64,000 nucleotides of DNA from an uncultured Alphaproteobacteria bacterium. GTDB taxonomy: Bacteria; Pseudomonadota; Alphaproteobacteria; Caulobacterales; Parvularculaceae. The translations under genes and the position numbers were made by a program. Below are positions 9,117-18,005 of this stretch, piece after piece; position 1 is the first letter of the stretch; the number at the start of each line of letters is the position of its first letter. The notes beneath the pieces are model-generated. The model made no database searches. It saw nothing but the letters and a program-made list of their open reading frames with translations, and was not told the origin of the DNA. The stretch spans positions 1-64,000 of the forward strand of contig CADEDN010000008.1 of NCBI GenBank assembly GCA_902826095.1. Direction: 5' to 3'.

Positions 9117-10133
9117 ATGACGGCGGAACGGCGAAGGGGCGGGGCGATCAGATCTTTTCTGTCGTTTGTCGCCGGTCTTTTCCTGCTGGCGATCCTGGCG
9201 GTCGGCGTCGGCGGCTGGTTCGCCTGGCGCGAGGCCTCCCGCCCGGGTCCGTTGACCAAGGACGTCGTCGTGCTCTTCGAGCCTGGCGATTCGGTCGCGT
9301 CGATGGCGAAAGACCTCGGCGAGGCTGGCGCGATACGGTATCCCGAGCTTTTCATCGCGACGGTCCGCGCGCGCGGGGACGCAGGCTCGCTGAAAGCCGG
9401 CGAATACAAGATCCCGGCGGGCGCGAGCGTCTTCGACGTCATCGACCTCGTCGTCGAAGGCAAGAGCATCCTGCATTATCTGACGGCGCCGGAAGGAAAA
9501 ACGACGCAGCAGATATTGCGTCTCGTCAGCGAGGACGAGGCGCTGGCCGGCGAGCTGACGCTCGCGCCGGCGGAGGGCGAATTGCTTCCCGAGACCTACG
9601 CCTTCACGCGCGGGCGCACGCGCGACGAAATCGTCAAGGACATGATGGACGCGCAAGACGCGGCGATCGCCGATCTTTGGGACAGGCGGGCGATGGACCT
9701 TCCGTTTTCGACGCCCGAGGAAGCGATCATTCTCGCGTCGATCGTCGAAAAGGAGACCGGCGTCGCCGACGAGCGACCCCTCATCGCCGCGGTCTTTGCA
9801 AACCGGCTGAAGAAAAAAATGCGCCTGCAGTCCGATCCGACGATCATCTACGGATTGACGAAGGGCGAACCGCTCGGGCGCGGGCTGCGCGTCAGCGAGA
9901 TTGAAAAGGCGACGCCGTACAACACTTATGTGATCAACGGCCTGCCGCCGACGCCGATCGCCAATCCCGGCCGCGCCGCGATTGAAGCGGCGCTCAATCC
10001 CGCCGATTCCGACGCGCTGTATTTTGTCGCCGACGGAACCGGCGGCCACGTTTTCGCGGCGACGCTCGATGACCATAATCGCAATGTGGCGCAATGGCGG
10101 CGCATCGAACGCGAACAGCGCGAAGAAGGCTAG
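9117..10133 (+). CDS. mltG: endolytic murein transglycosylase MltG
   Basis: Inner-membrane lytic transglycosylase that cuts nascent glycan strands and is thought to act as a terminator of elongation. A single N-terminal transmembrane helix (about 12-35, FLSFVAGLFLLAILAVGVGGWFAW region) is followed by a LysM-like part and the YceG domain. SIVEKETG carries the catalytic Glu, and RLQSDPTIIYG and NTYVINGLPPTPI are family signatures. 338 residues. It heads a tight mltG-yicC-gmk-anmK run; yicC begins 2 bp after its stop. Confidence 0.93.
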   Translation: MTAERRRGGAIRSFLSFVAGLFLLAILAVGVGGWFAWREASRPGPLTKDVVVLFEPGDSVASMAKDLGEAGAIRYPELFIATVRARGDAGSLKAGEYKIPAGASVFDVIDLVVEGKSILHYLTAPEGKTTQQILRLVSEDEALAGELTLAPAEGELLPETYAFTRGRTRDEIVKDMMDAQDAAIADLWDRRAMDLPFSTPEEAIILASIVEKETGVADERPLIAAVFANRLKKKMRLQSDPTIIYGLTKGEPLGRGLRVSEIEKATPYNTYVINGLPPTPIANPGRAAIEAALNPADSDALYFVADGTGGHVFAATLDDHNRNVAQWRRIEREQREEG

Positions 10134-10135
10134 GA

Positions 10136-11017
10136 ATGGCGCTCTCTTCGATGACCGGTTTTGCGCGCGTCGACGGGACGCTCGCCGACACGCGCTGGAC
10201 CTGGGAGATCAAGAGCGTCAACGGACGCGGCGTCGAGCCGCGCTTTCGCCTGCCGCCCGGCTATGATTTTCTCGAGCAGGATTTGCGCAAGAGCCTCACG
10301 GAGAAATTCTCGCGCGGCTCGTTCAACGTATTTCTGTCGCTGAAGGGCGCCGCGGTCGAAGGCGCTTTTTCAATCAACCGCGCGGCGCTCGATAGCGCTA
10401 TCAAGCTGATCGACGAGTTGAGGCTGCGGATCGACTGCGACCGGCCGCGGCCCGAGGGCGTGCTCGCGCTTCGCGGCGTCATCGACCAGGAGACGGCGCT
10501 TGATGACGAGGATGCGCGCGCCGCGCTCGCCGCGGCGTTGAAGGAGAGTTTTCGCGGCGCCGTCGGCGCGCTCCTCGACGCGCGGCGCCGCGAAGGCGAC
10601 GCGCTCGCGGACCTCATCGCCCGCCAGCTCGCCGACATCGAGCGGTTGACCGGCGCCGCGCGCGCTTCGGCGGAGGCGGCGCCTGAGGCGATCAGGGCCC
10701 GGATCGCGTCGCAATTGTCCGATCTCCTCACCGGCGCGGTCCCCCCGGAACGGCTCGCCGAGGAGGCGGCCATGCTGGCGCTCCGGGCCGACATTCGCGA
10801 GGAGCTTGACCGCCTCGCCGCGCATGTCGCAGCCGGCCGGGCGCTCCTTGCTGAAAACGGCGCGGTCGGCCGGAAACTCGATTTCCTGACACAGGAGTTT
10901 AACCGCGAAGCAAACACTCTGTGCTCAAAAGCGCAGGACATGACGCTGAAGCGCATCGGCCTCGATCTCAAAACGACGATCGATCAGATGCGCGAACAGG
11001 TTCAGAACGTGGAATGA
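10136..11017 (+). CDS. yicC: YicC-family endoribonuclease
   Basis: YicC proteins are stress-related RNases in E. coli; role here inferred by family. The ATG at 10136 gives 293 residues beginning MALSSMTGFARVDG, the family's characteristic opening. The C-terminal DUF1732 signature GRKLDFLTQEFNREANTLCSK is present near residues 240-262. Position next to gmk is conserved in many Proteobacteria. The stop overlaps the gmk start (ATGA), so the two are translationally coupled. Confidence 0.92.
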   Translation: MALSSMTGFARVDGTLADTRWTWEIKSVNGRGVEPRFRLPPGYDFLEQDLRKSLTEKFSRGSFNVFLSLKGAAVEGAFSINRAALDSAIKLIDELRLRIDCDRPRPEGVLALRGVIDQETALDDEDARAALAAALKESFRGAVGALLDARRREGDALADLIARQLADIERLTGAARASAEAAPEAIRARIASQLSDLLTGAVPPERLAEEAAMLALRADIREELDRLAAHVAAGRALLAENGAVGRKLDFLTQEFNREANTLCSKAQDMTLKRIGLDLKTTIDQMREQVQNVE

Positions 11018-11664
11018 TGACGGTTGACGCCGAGAAAGTGAGCCGACGCGGGCTGATGTTCGTCCTGTCGAGCCCGTCGGGCGCCGGCAAGACGACGCTC
11101 GCCGAGCGCCTCCTCAAGAGCGACGGCAAGATCCGCCTTTCGGTGTCGGCGACGACGCGCAAGCCGCGCCCCGGCGAAGTCGACGGCAAGGACTATTATT
11201 TCGTCTCGGAGGCGGAGTTCCTCCGTATGCGGGACAATAACGAGTTTCTCGAATCGGCGAACGTCTTCGGCAATTATTACGCGACGCCGCGCGCCAAGGT
11301 GTTCGACCAGCTCAAGGCCGGCGTCGACGTTCTGTTCGACATCGACTGGCAAGGCGCCCAGCAGCTCGACGCGGTCGCCGGCGGCGACGTCGTCAAGGTG
11401 TTCATCCTGCCGCCGTCGCGCGAGGAGCTGGAGCGGCGCTTGCGCGCGCGCAACCAGGACCCGGAAGCGGTCGTGCGCGGACGCATGGCCAAGGCCGACG
11501 CCGAAATTTCGCATTGGGCGGAATACGACTATGTCGTGATCAATTACGATCTCGACGAGACGGAAGAGATGCTGCGCGCCATACTTCTCGCCGAAAGGCT
11601 GCGCCGGCGCCGCCAGACCGGGCTTGCGGCGATCGTCAAGGAAATGATCCGCAACATTCCATGA
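11014..11664 (+). CDS. gmk: guanylate kinase
   Basis: Phosphorylates GMP to GDP with ATP. The start is the ATG at 11014 (MMTVDAEKVSRRGLMFVLSSP) overlapping the yicC stop; the next ATG at 11017 is equally possible. The 216-residue protein has the P-loop SPSGAGKTTLAERLL, the GMP-binding segment SVSATTRKPRPGEVDGKDYYF, and FDIDWQGAQQL. Its stop overlaps the anmK start by 4 bp. Confidence 0.96.
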   Translation: MMTVDAEKVSRRGLMFVLSSPSGAGKTTLAERLLKSDGKIRLSVSATTRKPRPGEVDGKDYYFVSEAEFLRMRDNNEFLESANVFGNYYATPRAKVFDQLKAGVDVLFDIDWQGAQQLDAVAGGDVVKVFILPPSREELERRLRARNQDPEAVVRGRMAKADAEISHWAEYDYVVINYDLDETEEMLRAILLAERLRRRRQTGLAAIVKEMIRNIP

Positions 11665-12785
11665 CCGTTCTGACCGCGATCGGCCTTATGAGCGGGACGT
11701 CGCTCGACGGGATCGACGCGGCGGTCTTGCGCACCGACGGCGAGAGCGTCGTCGAGCGGGGCCCCGCGCATTTCGTTCCCTATGGCCGCGATCTGAAGAT
11801 CTTCGTCCGCCGCGCGATCAAAGCCGCGCTCGAAGGGCGCGACGGCGCCGCCGACATCGGCAAGGCCGCCGGCGAGGTGACGCAGGCGCATGTGATCGCC
11901 GTCGCCGAACTCCTCGAGAAATCGGGCCTCAAACGCACCGCGATCGACGTCATCGGCTTTCACGGCCAGACCATCCTGCACCGGCCGCGGCGCACGCCAG
12001 AAAGCGTCGGGCGGACCTGGCAGATCGGCGACGGCAAGACGCTCGCCGAAGAAACGAAAATCGACGTCGTCTCGGATTTCAGGAGCGCCGATATCGCCGA
12101 AGGCGGCGAGGGGGCGCCGTTTGCGCCGCCCTATCATGCGGCGCTCGTTCGCGCGCTCGGCCGCGCGCACGCGGTCGGCGTCATCAATCTCGGCGGCGTC
12201 GCGAATGTCACCTATGTTCCGCGCGAGGGCGGCGATCTCGATCTCATCGCGTTTGACTGCGGACCCGGCAACGGACTTGTCGATCAATGGATGGAGTTGA
12301 AGACCGGCGAGCCGATGGACGTCGACGGCGCGCTGGCGAAATCGGGACAGGTCCATTCCGACATTCTGCGGTTGATGCTTCTGAACCCCTATATCCGGCG
12401 AAAGCCGCCGAAGTCGCTCGACCGGTATGATTTCAAGCTCGACCCGGCGCTCGCCCTTTCCGCGGCGGACGGCGCGGCGACGTTGACGGCGTTCACGGCG
12501 GCGTGCCTGCGCGCGTCGCTCGCGCAATTGCCGGAGGAGCCCGCGGAGTGGATCGTCGCCGGCGGCGGCCGGCGCAACCCGGCGATGATGGAGGCGCTCT
12601 CCAAAGCGCTCGGCGGCGCCGTCGTCTCGGCCGAGGCGGTCGGCTGGCGCGGCGACGAACTTGAGGCGGAATGTTTCGGCTATCTTGCGGTGCGCTCGCT
12701 CAGAAAAATTCCGATCAGTTTCCCGCGAACGACGCGCGTTCCCCGACCGCTCAGGGGCGGCGTATTTCACCGCGCGCCCGTTTAA
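11661..12785 (+). CDS. anmK: anhydro-N-acetylmuramic acid kinase
   Basis: Peptidoglycan recycling enzyme: opens and phosphorylates 1,6-anhydroMurNAc to MurNAc-6-phosphate. The ATG at 11661 gives 374 residues starting MTVLTAIGLMSGTSLDGIDAAV, the family's ATP-binding signature. INLGGVANVTY and FDCGPGNGLVDQWM are also diagnostic. Clustering with mltG makes sense, since MltG produces anhydro-ended glycans. Translationally coupled to gmk. Confidence 0.93.
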   Translation: MTVLTAIGLMSGTSLDGIDAAVLRTDGESVVERGPAHFVPYGRDLKIFVRRAIKAALEGRDGAADIGKAAGEVTQAHVIAVAELLEKSGLKRTAIDVIGFHGQTILHRPRRTPESVGRTWQIGDGKTLAEETKIDVVSDFRSADIAEGGEGAPFAPPYHAALVRALGRAHAVGVINLGGVANVTYVPREGGDLDLIAFDCGPGNGLVDQWMELKTGEPMDVDGALAKSGQVHSDILRLMLLNPYIRRKPPKSLDRYDFKLDPALALSAADGAATLTAFTAACLRASLAQLPEEPAEWIVAGGGRRNPAMMEALSKALGGAVVSAEAVGWRGDELEAECFGYLAVRSLRKIPISFPRTTRVPRPLRGGVFHRAPV

Positions 12786-12920
12786 GGCGAATCTGGCCGG
12801 CGCCGTCGACCCGCCGGATTTTTCCGCTGGCCCCGTCGCCCCGCATCCTGCTATCCCGCGCGAGACGATGCGACGGCGATTCGCGCCCGCGAACGCCCCT
12901 TTTGGCTTGGAGACGCTCAG

Positions 12921-14159
12921 ATGATCGATCAGATCCGCGCGGGCTGGCGGCAGGCGATTGAGCAATTCGGCTATATCGACAATGCGCTCGGCGCCTTCGG
13001 TTTGTTCCTGCTCGGCCTCGTGCTCGCCCGCATCGTCTCCGAGTTTGTCCGCAAGCGCGTCGACAAGTCGAAGATCGGCGTCGCGACCAATCGGAACGCG
13101 CTTGGACCGAACAACCCGTCGCTGGGCAAGTCGCTCAGCTCCGCGGTTTTCTGGCTGATCCTGCTGCTTTTCATCCCGCCGATCCTGACGACGCTCGGCC
13201 TTTCGCAGACGCTGGCGCCGCTCTACGACATGTTCGACACCGTCGGCGAGTATTTGCCGAAGGTCGCGGAAGCCGCGCTGATCATCGCGATCGGCTATCT
13301 GATCGCCATGGTCGCCGGCCGCGTCGTGCAGAGTCTCCTTGCGGCGGCGCCGATCGATCACGCGGCCGAGCGCGCCGAGATCGGCGACCTCATCAAGGGA
13401 ACGGAAATCGCCAACGCCGCCGGACTCATCATCTTCGCGCTGATCTTGATCCCGGCCGTCATCGGCGGCCTTGAGGCGCTCGGCATCCAGTCGATCACCG
13501 AGCCGGCGACGCGGATGCTGCAGACGATCCTCGACGCGATCCCGAACATCATCGCCGCGGTGATCGTCCTTTCGCTTTTCACGCTGTTCGCGCGGGCGCT
13601 GCGCGCCTTCATGATTTCGTTCCTCACCGGCGTCGGATTCGACAATTTCTGGCGCCAGCTCGGCATCGTCATCGATCACCGCGACGCCGAAGCGCCGGCC
13701 GCGAAATCGAAAACGCCGGGCGTCACGCCGTCGGTCGTCGTCGCCAATATCGCGATGGCGGCGATGCTGATCGTCGGCGCGATCACGGCGGCCCAGCAGC
13801 TGAAAATCGACCCGGTGTCGACCGCCCTCAGCGAAATTCTGGCGGTCGGCGGGCAGATCCTGCTCGGATCGATCGTGATCATCGCCGGCGTACCGGTCAG
13901 CCGGTTTGTCGCGAACATGATCCGCCGGACGGGCGACGCGCGATCAGAGCTTGTCGCGACCGCTGTTCAATGGGGCATTCTCGTCCTCGTCACGGCGATC
14001 GGCATTCGCGAGATGGGGCTCGGCGAGGACATCATTTTCGCCGGCTTTGTGCTGATCCTCGGCGCCGCCGCGCTCGCCGCCGCGCTCGCCTTTGGCATCG
14101 GCGGCAGGGGCGCCGCCGCGCGCTTCCTCGAGCGGCTTGATCGCGACGGCGAGGGTTGA
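12921..14159 (+). CDS. mechanosensitive-channel-like membrane protein (TM_helix family)
   Basis: Integral membrane protein of 412 residues with about nine to ten hydrophobic segments, starting after FGYIDNALGAFGLFLLGLVLAR. The repeated pattern of a hydrophobic helix followed by a polar turn with Asn/Pro (DAIPNIIAAVIVLSLFTLFAR and similar) resembles the conserved TM-helix repeats of CmpX-like MscS relatives. No beta-rich MscS cytosolic domain is visible; the protein ends in AFGIGGRGAAARFLERL just after the last helix. Probably stands alone downstream of anmK. Ion or osmotic function is inferred, not shown. Confidence 0.65.
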   Translation: MIDQIRAGWRQAIEQFGYIDNALGAFGLFLLGLVLARIVSEFVRKRVDKSKIGVATNRNALGPNNPSLGKSLSSAVFWLILLLFIPPILTTLGLSQTLAPLYDMFDTVGEYLPKVAEAALIIAIGYLIAMVAGRVVQSLLAAAPIDHAAERAEIGDLIKGTEIANAAGLIIFALILIPAVIGGLEALGIQSITEPATRMLQTILDAIPNIIAAVIVLSLFTLFARALRAFMISFLTGVGFDNFWRQLGIVIDHRDAEAPAAKSKTPGVTPSVVVANIAMAAMLIVGAITAAQQLKIDPVSTALSEILAVGGQILLGSIVIIAGVPVSRFVANMIRRTGDARSELVATAVQWGILVLVTAIGIREMGLGEDIIFAGFVLILGAAALAAALAFGIGGRGAAARFLERLDRDGEG

Positions 14160-14226
14160 GATTTCCAAGAAGAAACGGCCGAAGCGGCGTGACCCGCTCC
14201 GGCCGTTGATGACGCTTTCCGGTTTT

Positions 14227-14502
14227 TCAGGCTTTCTTCTTCAGCATCCCTGAAAGCGACGCGAGCGCGCCGCCGCCAAGGCCGCCTTCCAGCACGGACT
14301 GGATCATCTGCATCATTTGAGCGTCGCCAAGGATTGAGCCGAGGCCGGCCGCATCAGCGCCGGCGCCGGCGCCGACCCCGCCGATCATGCCCGAAATGAC
14401 GCGCATGATCATGCTCTGGTTTTTGCCGCCGAGAAACTGCGACACCAGCGGTCCGAGAATCGCGCCGCCCGCGCCGTTCAGCAATAGTGCCATCAAGTCC
14501 AT
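14227..14502 (-). CDS. small Gly/Ala/Met-rich hypothetical protein
   Basis: Ninety-one residues starting MDLMALLLNGAGGAILGPLV at 14502 and ending SLSGMLKKKA; AAAGAGGG lies about 11 bp upstream of the start. Rich in glycine, with amphipathic stretches (MIMRVISGMIGGVGAG, MMQMIQSVLEGGL). It looks like one of the short DNA-repair-neighbour or membrane-active unknown proteins common in alphaproteobacteria, but I do not recognise the family. The frame is open upstream to 14706, but that part lacks similar composition. It converges with the channel-like gene, with an imperfect palindrome at 14174-14206 between them. Confidence 0.6.
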   Translation of the reverse strand: MDLMALLLNGAGGAILGPLVSQFLGGKNQSMIMRVISGMIGGVGAGAGADAAGLGSILGDAQMMQMIQSVLEGGLGGGALASLSGMLKKKA

Positions 14503-14717
14503 AGAATTTTCGCCCTCTTTGCTTCGTCTCCCACGGAAGGATGGTACTTCCTTCTCTCCATGCTCGTCGAGGCTGAAAAAATGCTGCGTATGCGAAGGGT
14601 TTGGCGGCGGACGCTTGAAATTTCCCGTGTCTCCCGGCCAAATGCGGATGCTGCGCCACAGCGCAAAAAGGGGGAGCGACGAATGGTGAGCAGGCAGGCG
14701 GCGCATGCGCGGGCCCC

Positions 14718-15221
14718 GTGGGCGTCTCGCCTTTGAGGTCCGCCTTCAAGATCGGCGTTTCGGGACACCGTCATCGCGACGGCGCCGACTGGGCGTGGGT
14801 CCGCTCGGAAATGGACGCGATCATTGTCCGTAGCCGGAATGTCGTCGGCTACACGTCGCTGGCGCCAGGCGCCGACCAGCTATTCGCGGAGGCGATCCTC
14901 GATCACGGCGCCGCGCTCATCGCCGTCGTCCCGGTGTTCCAGGGTCGAATTGAACTTGAAGAAGAAGCAAAGGGCGCGTTTGACCGCCTTTACGAGCGCG
15001 CGAAGCGGACGATTCGGGTCCGAGGATCGTCGCGGGATGACGCCTTTCTGAGAGCCGGCCGGCGCGTCGCTGACGCTGTCAATCAGATGATCTTTGTCTG
15101 GGACGGCGGCCCTTCGCGCGGGCTCGGCGGCACGGCGGACATTGTCGATTATGCGATCCGGCGCAAAAAGACCGGAATCATCCTTGATCCGATCAGCCGC
15201 TCGGTCCGGACGCTCGGTTAG
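14718..15221 (+). CDS. SLOG-like Rossmann-fold protein
   Basis: Protein of 167 residues starting at a GTG. The motifs IGVSGHRH near the N terminus and SLAPGADQLFAEAIL in the middle match the pattern of the SLOG/DprA-like superfamily, whose members bind nucleotides or nucleotide-derived ligands. An AVVP loop follows the second motif and FVWDGGPSRGLGGTADIVDYA completes a Rossmann-type fold. Some SLOG proteins are ligand sensors in conflict systems and others are phosphoribohydrolases; no effector gene is adjacent, so the role is open. It is followed by a pair of hairpin repeats. Confidence 0.6.
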   Translation: MGVSPLRSAFKIGVSGHRHRDGADWAWVRSEMDAIIVRSRNVVGYTSLAPGADQLFAEAILDHGAALIAVVPVFQGRIELEEEAKGAFDRLYERAKRTIRVRGSSRDDAFLRAGRRVADAVNQMIFVWDGGPSRGLGGTADIVDYAIRRKKTGIILDPISRSVRTLG

Positions 15222-15263
15222 GCGCGCCTCGAAGGGGGCGGCTCCTCCCGCCTCCACGGCGCG

Positions 15264-15308
15264 CCATCCTTCGCGACGCGCATCTTCGATGCGCTCCTCA
15301 GGATGAGG
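15264..15308 (-). repeat. dispersed hairpin repeat, copy 2
   Basis: On the minus strand the element reads CCTCATCCTGAGGAGC, a stem-loop GCGCATC-GAA-GATGCGC, then GTCGCGAAGGATGG. It faces copy 3 head to head across a 29-bp spacer. Confidence 0.85.
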
Positions 15309-15337
15309 CCTGTTTTTCTCAATCGAATCAAACTTCG

Positions 15338-15383
15338 CCTCATCCTGAGGAGCCTCGCGGCAGCGAGGCGTCGCGAAGGATGG
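15338..15383 (+). repeat. dispersed hairpin repeat, copy 3
   Basis: Same flanks as copy 2 (CCTCATCCTGAGGAGC ... GTCGCGAAGGATGG) but a different stem, CTCGC-GGCA-GCGAG. The stem sequence changes on both arms while the flanks stay fixed. Confidence 0.85.
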
Positions 15384-15419
15384 CAACGCGCGCCGGCGGG
15401 GATCTTTTGCGTTCTTGGG

Positions 15420-15893
15420 CTATTGCCCTTCCGCGGCGGCGGGCGCCGCCGGGGCGAGCATTGAGGCGTGATCGACGGCGTATTTCCAGCCGTCCTTAGT
15501 CTTCACGGCGACGTCGAGGAATCGGCCGTTCCAGGTGACCGGCTCGCCGCCGCCGACGGGCGTCGCTGACATTGTCCAAAGACCCCAGGCGGCGTGGCTT
15601 TTCTTGCTGGCCGCGAGTTCGCCCTTGCGGTCGAGCGCGGCGGTGAAACCGTCAAAGCCGTTGAAAAATTGCTGCCAGGTCGCAGCGATTTCCGTCCTGC
15701 CCTTTTGGACTGAGCCGGACGGGTCATAACTGTCCGCATCTTCCGTATAGAGGCCGGCGAGCGCCGACGCGTCTTCCGCGACGACCGCTGCGACGAAAGC
15801 ATCGGCGAGAGCGTCCGGCGACTCCTGAGCGAAAGCGGGCGCCAGTGAAACGCCGGCGGCCAACGCCAGCGTCGTAACGAAGGTGGTTTTCAT
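15420..15893 (-). CDS. exported SnoaL/NTF2-like protein
   Basis: Periplasmic protein of 157 residues. The start at 15893 gives a signal peptide MKTTFVTTLALAAGVSLAPAFA followed by QESPDALADAFVAAV. The mature part has the NTF2-like pattern of DUF4440/SnoaL proteins: a helical start, EDASALAGLYTEDADSYDPSG, then alternating strands (HAAWGLWTMSATP, VTWNGRFLDVAVKTKDGWKYAVDHAS). Such domains bind small ligands or are enzymes; no catalytic role can be assigned. The frame is open upstream to 16001 without a plausible signal. Confidence 0.7.
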   Translation of the reverse strand: MKTTFVTTLALAAGVSLAPAFAQESPDALADAFVAAVVAEDASALAGLYTEDADSYDPSGSVQKGRTEIAATWQQFFNGFDGFTAALDRKGELAASKKSHAAWGLWTMSATPVGGGEPVTWNGRFLDVAVKTKDGWKYAVDHASMLAPAAPAAAEGQ

Positions 15894-15997
15894 GAGCTTC
15901 TCCCGTTGGAATATTCCCGGTTGTCGTTCAACCGCACAGGAGAGGCGTTGTAGAGGGATCGCGCCGGCGCTGCAATTCGCCGGTCGCCGGACAGATA

Positions 15998-16660
15998 TCA
16001 ATATCTGATGCTGGTTGTCCCGAGCGAACCGCGCGCATAGTCGCGATTTTCGTTCTCGCGCCGGAAATCCTCAAGTTCGGCTTCGGCGCGGTCGACATCG
16101 CGCGCCAGGTCGGCGATCGCGTCGCGCACCTTGTCGCGGCGCTGGTGTAGGCCCTTGAGATCGACCAGGAGCTGGACGCGCTCGGCATGCGGCGTCGTGG
16201 GCGAGACGAGCGCCGCCTCCGCGCCTGAGATCCGGCGTTCAAGCGAATCGACTTCGGCATGTGCGTTCGCCAGCGCGCGCGAAGCCGCGTCGACATTCTG
16301 CATCAGGCCGTAAAGCATCAGCCCTTTTTCGTAGGCGGCGACGAAGGCCTTTTCGTTGCGATCCGCGCAGACGCCCGCATAGCGGTGTCCTCTTGCGCCG
16401 TGGTCAAATCCGCTCGCCGGCCGGCAGAATTGATCAAGCCCTTCCTCGCGCCCGGCGAGATAGGCCTGCATGTCCGGCGTCACGCGGGCCTTGTCGGCGC
16501 ACGCCATGCGTCGCCCGCCGATCGCCGACGCGTCGCGCCCGGACGCGCCGTCCTCATAGCCGATGGCGCGCCAGTCCGCGTACAGACATTGTTTTTTCGA
16601 CATGCCGCTCGCGCATCCAGCGAGCGCCAGGAAGACGAGAGCGAAGAAAAAGCGGCGCAT
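15998..16660 (-). CDS. DUF2799-type lipoprotein
   Basis: Predicted lipoprotein of 220 residues with signal peptide MRRFFFALVFLALAGC, whose LAGC lipobox puts the lipidated Cys at residue 16. The DUF2799 features follow: CLYADWRAIGYEDGASGR, then YLAGREEGLDQFC and AYEKGLMLYG repeats. The C-terminal half (about 120-200) is strongly helical and charged (EVDSLERRISGAEAAL, ADLARDVDRAEAELEDFRREN), likely coiled coil. Function unknown; probably at the cell envelope. Confidence 0.72.
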   Translation of the reverse strand: MRRFFFALVFLALAGCASGMSKKQCLYADWRAIGYEDGASGRDASAIGGRRMACADKARVTPDMQAYLAGREEGLDQFCRPASGFDHGARGHRYAGVCADRNEKAFVAAYEKGLMLYGLMQNVDAASRALANAHAEVDSLERRISGAEAALVSPTTPHAERVQLLVDLKGLHQRRDKVRDAIADLARDVDRAEAELEDFRRENENRDYARGSLGTTSIRY

Positions 16661-16769
16661 GGGTCAGTCCCGGCGAAACTTGACCGGATGCTGCCAGACT
16701 GCGCTTAAGGCGCGGCTCCCGCGTTCGCGGGGGTTTTGCGCTTTGCGGCAAGATTTCGTTAATGCTTGA

Positions 16770-17879
16770 TCAATTCATCCGCATAGCGCGCCCGGACAGG
16801 AGCCGGCGCGCAAGGAACTCCGGCGTCGCGTCGAGCAGGCCTTCCGAGATGAAGGGCGTCTGCGAGAAATGGGCGAGCGCGAATTTGCCGGCGAAAGCGG
16901 CGGAGAGCGCGCCGCCGATGCGCCGCGTCGCGTCGAATTTCGTGATGATGATCCGTCGCGCGCCGAATTCGCGGAACGCCGCCGCCCAGTCCTTGAATTC
17001 GTCGGCATCGCCGCTCGCCGGCAGGACGAGCACCGCCTCGCCGTTCGTCGCTTCCTGAAAAGACTTCAGGGCCGCGAAATCGCCGGGATCGTAAGGCGAC
17101 ACGCCCGGCGTATCGAGCACGACGACGCCCGTCGGTCGTTTTGATCGGAGCGCCGCGGAGACGTCGTGCGGCGTCTCTGTGATGTAATAGTCGGCGCCGA
17201 GGGCGTCGCCATAGGCCTTGATCTGGTCGATGGCGCCGGCCCTGCCGACATCCGCGGACATGATGAAGGCGGTCGATCCCTTGTTCAGCGCGGCCGCGGC
17301 GATCTTCGCGCCGCAGGATGTCTTGCCGGCCCCCGTCGGACCGACAAGCATGATCGGCGTCATCGGCGAGAAATGAACGGGCGCGAAATCAAAGGTCTCC
17401 GCAAGGCCTTTTTCAAGGCGATGCAGATCGTCCTCGATTTCGGCCTTGCGGGCGCCGTTGACGATGGCGGCGATCAATTCGTCGGAAAGATTGTGCGGGC
17501 GAAGCGCGTCCGCCATGGCGCGCGCCGTCCGGTCCGACATGTCGATCGCGCCGGCGTTCTGGGGACGCCCCGAAAGGTCGTTTGAAAGGCGGGCGAGCGC
17601 GTCCTGCGCGAATTTCTGTTCAAGCGGCTCGTTAAGGCGCGCGCCCGTCGATTGCGCGCCGCCGCGCAACGGCGCCTCATCAAACACCTGGCGCGTGTGA
17701 TCGCCAAATTTCGGTTCAACCGGGAGGGGCGGCGCCGCGGGCGCTGGACCGTTCGACGCCGACACCTCGACATCGCCCGACGGCAGATTTCGCACCGAGA
17801 CGATGACGACATGGTCGCCGAGCGCGCGTTTCGCCTTCGACTTCGCGGCGTCGACATTCGAGGCGATAAATTTCATCAT
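16770..17879 (-). CDS. flhF: flagellar SRP-type GTPase FlhF
   Basis: Signal-recognition-particle-like GTPase that sets flagellar position and number in polar flagellates. The start MMKFIASNVDAAKSKAKRALG at 17879 (or 17876) gives 369 residues. GTPase motifs: G1 GPTGAGKTSCG, G3 region VVLDTPGVSPYDP, G4 TKFDATRRIGGAL. The N-terminal region (about 50-130) is proline-rich and variable as in FlhF. Last gene of the fliF-to-flhF operon, 127 bp after flhA. The 38 residues upstream in the open frame have no similarity to FlhF. Confidence 0.85.
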   Translation of the reverse strand: MMKFIASNVDAAKSKAKRALGDHVVIVSVRNLPSGDVEVSASNGPAPAAPPLPVEPKFGDHTRQVFDEAPLRGGAQSTGARLNEPLEQKFAQDALARLSNDLSGRPQNAGAIDMSDRTARAMADALRPHNLSDELIAAIVNGARKAEIEDDLHRLEKGLAETFDFAPVHFSPMTPIMLVGPTGAGKTSCGAKIAAAALNKGSTAFIMSADVGRAGAIDQIKAYGDALGADYYITETPHDVSAALRSKRPTGVVVLDTPGVSPYDPGDFAALKSFQEATNGEAVLVLPASGDADEFKDWAAAFREFGARRIIITKFDATRRIGGALSAAFAGKFALAHFSQTPFISEGLLDATPEFLARRLLSGRAMRMN

Positions 17880-18005
17880 GGGACTTGAACGCAACTCCGA
17901 AAAGCGCCGCGACCGACGCTTGGCAGTATCGGGCGGCGGGTTTAATTGCGCAAGATGACGAAGCCCGCCGGAGACCAATTTTTCCGCTTGCAATCAGGGC
18001 GTTGG

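Noticed and set aside
11544..13679. 711-codon open frame on minus
   Set aside because: Runs antisense across gmk, anmK and the channel-like gene; highly charged Arg/Asp product typical of a shadow frame.
16717..16738. CCCGCG-TTC-GCGGGG followed by TTTT
   Set aside because: Looks like a plus-strand terminator, but no plus-strand gene ends here and both neighbours are on minus.
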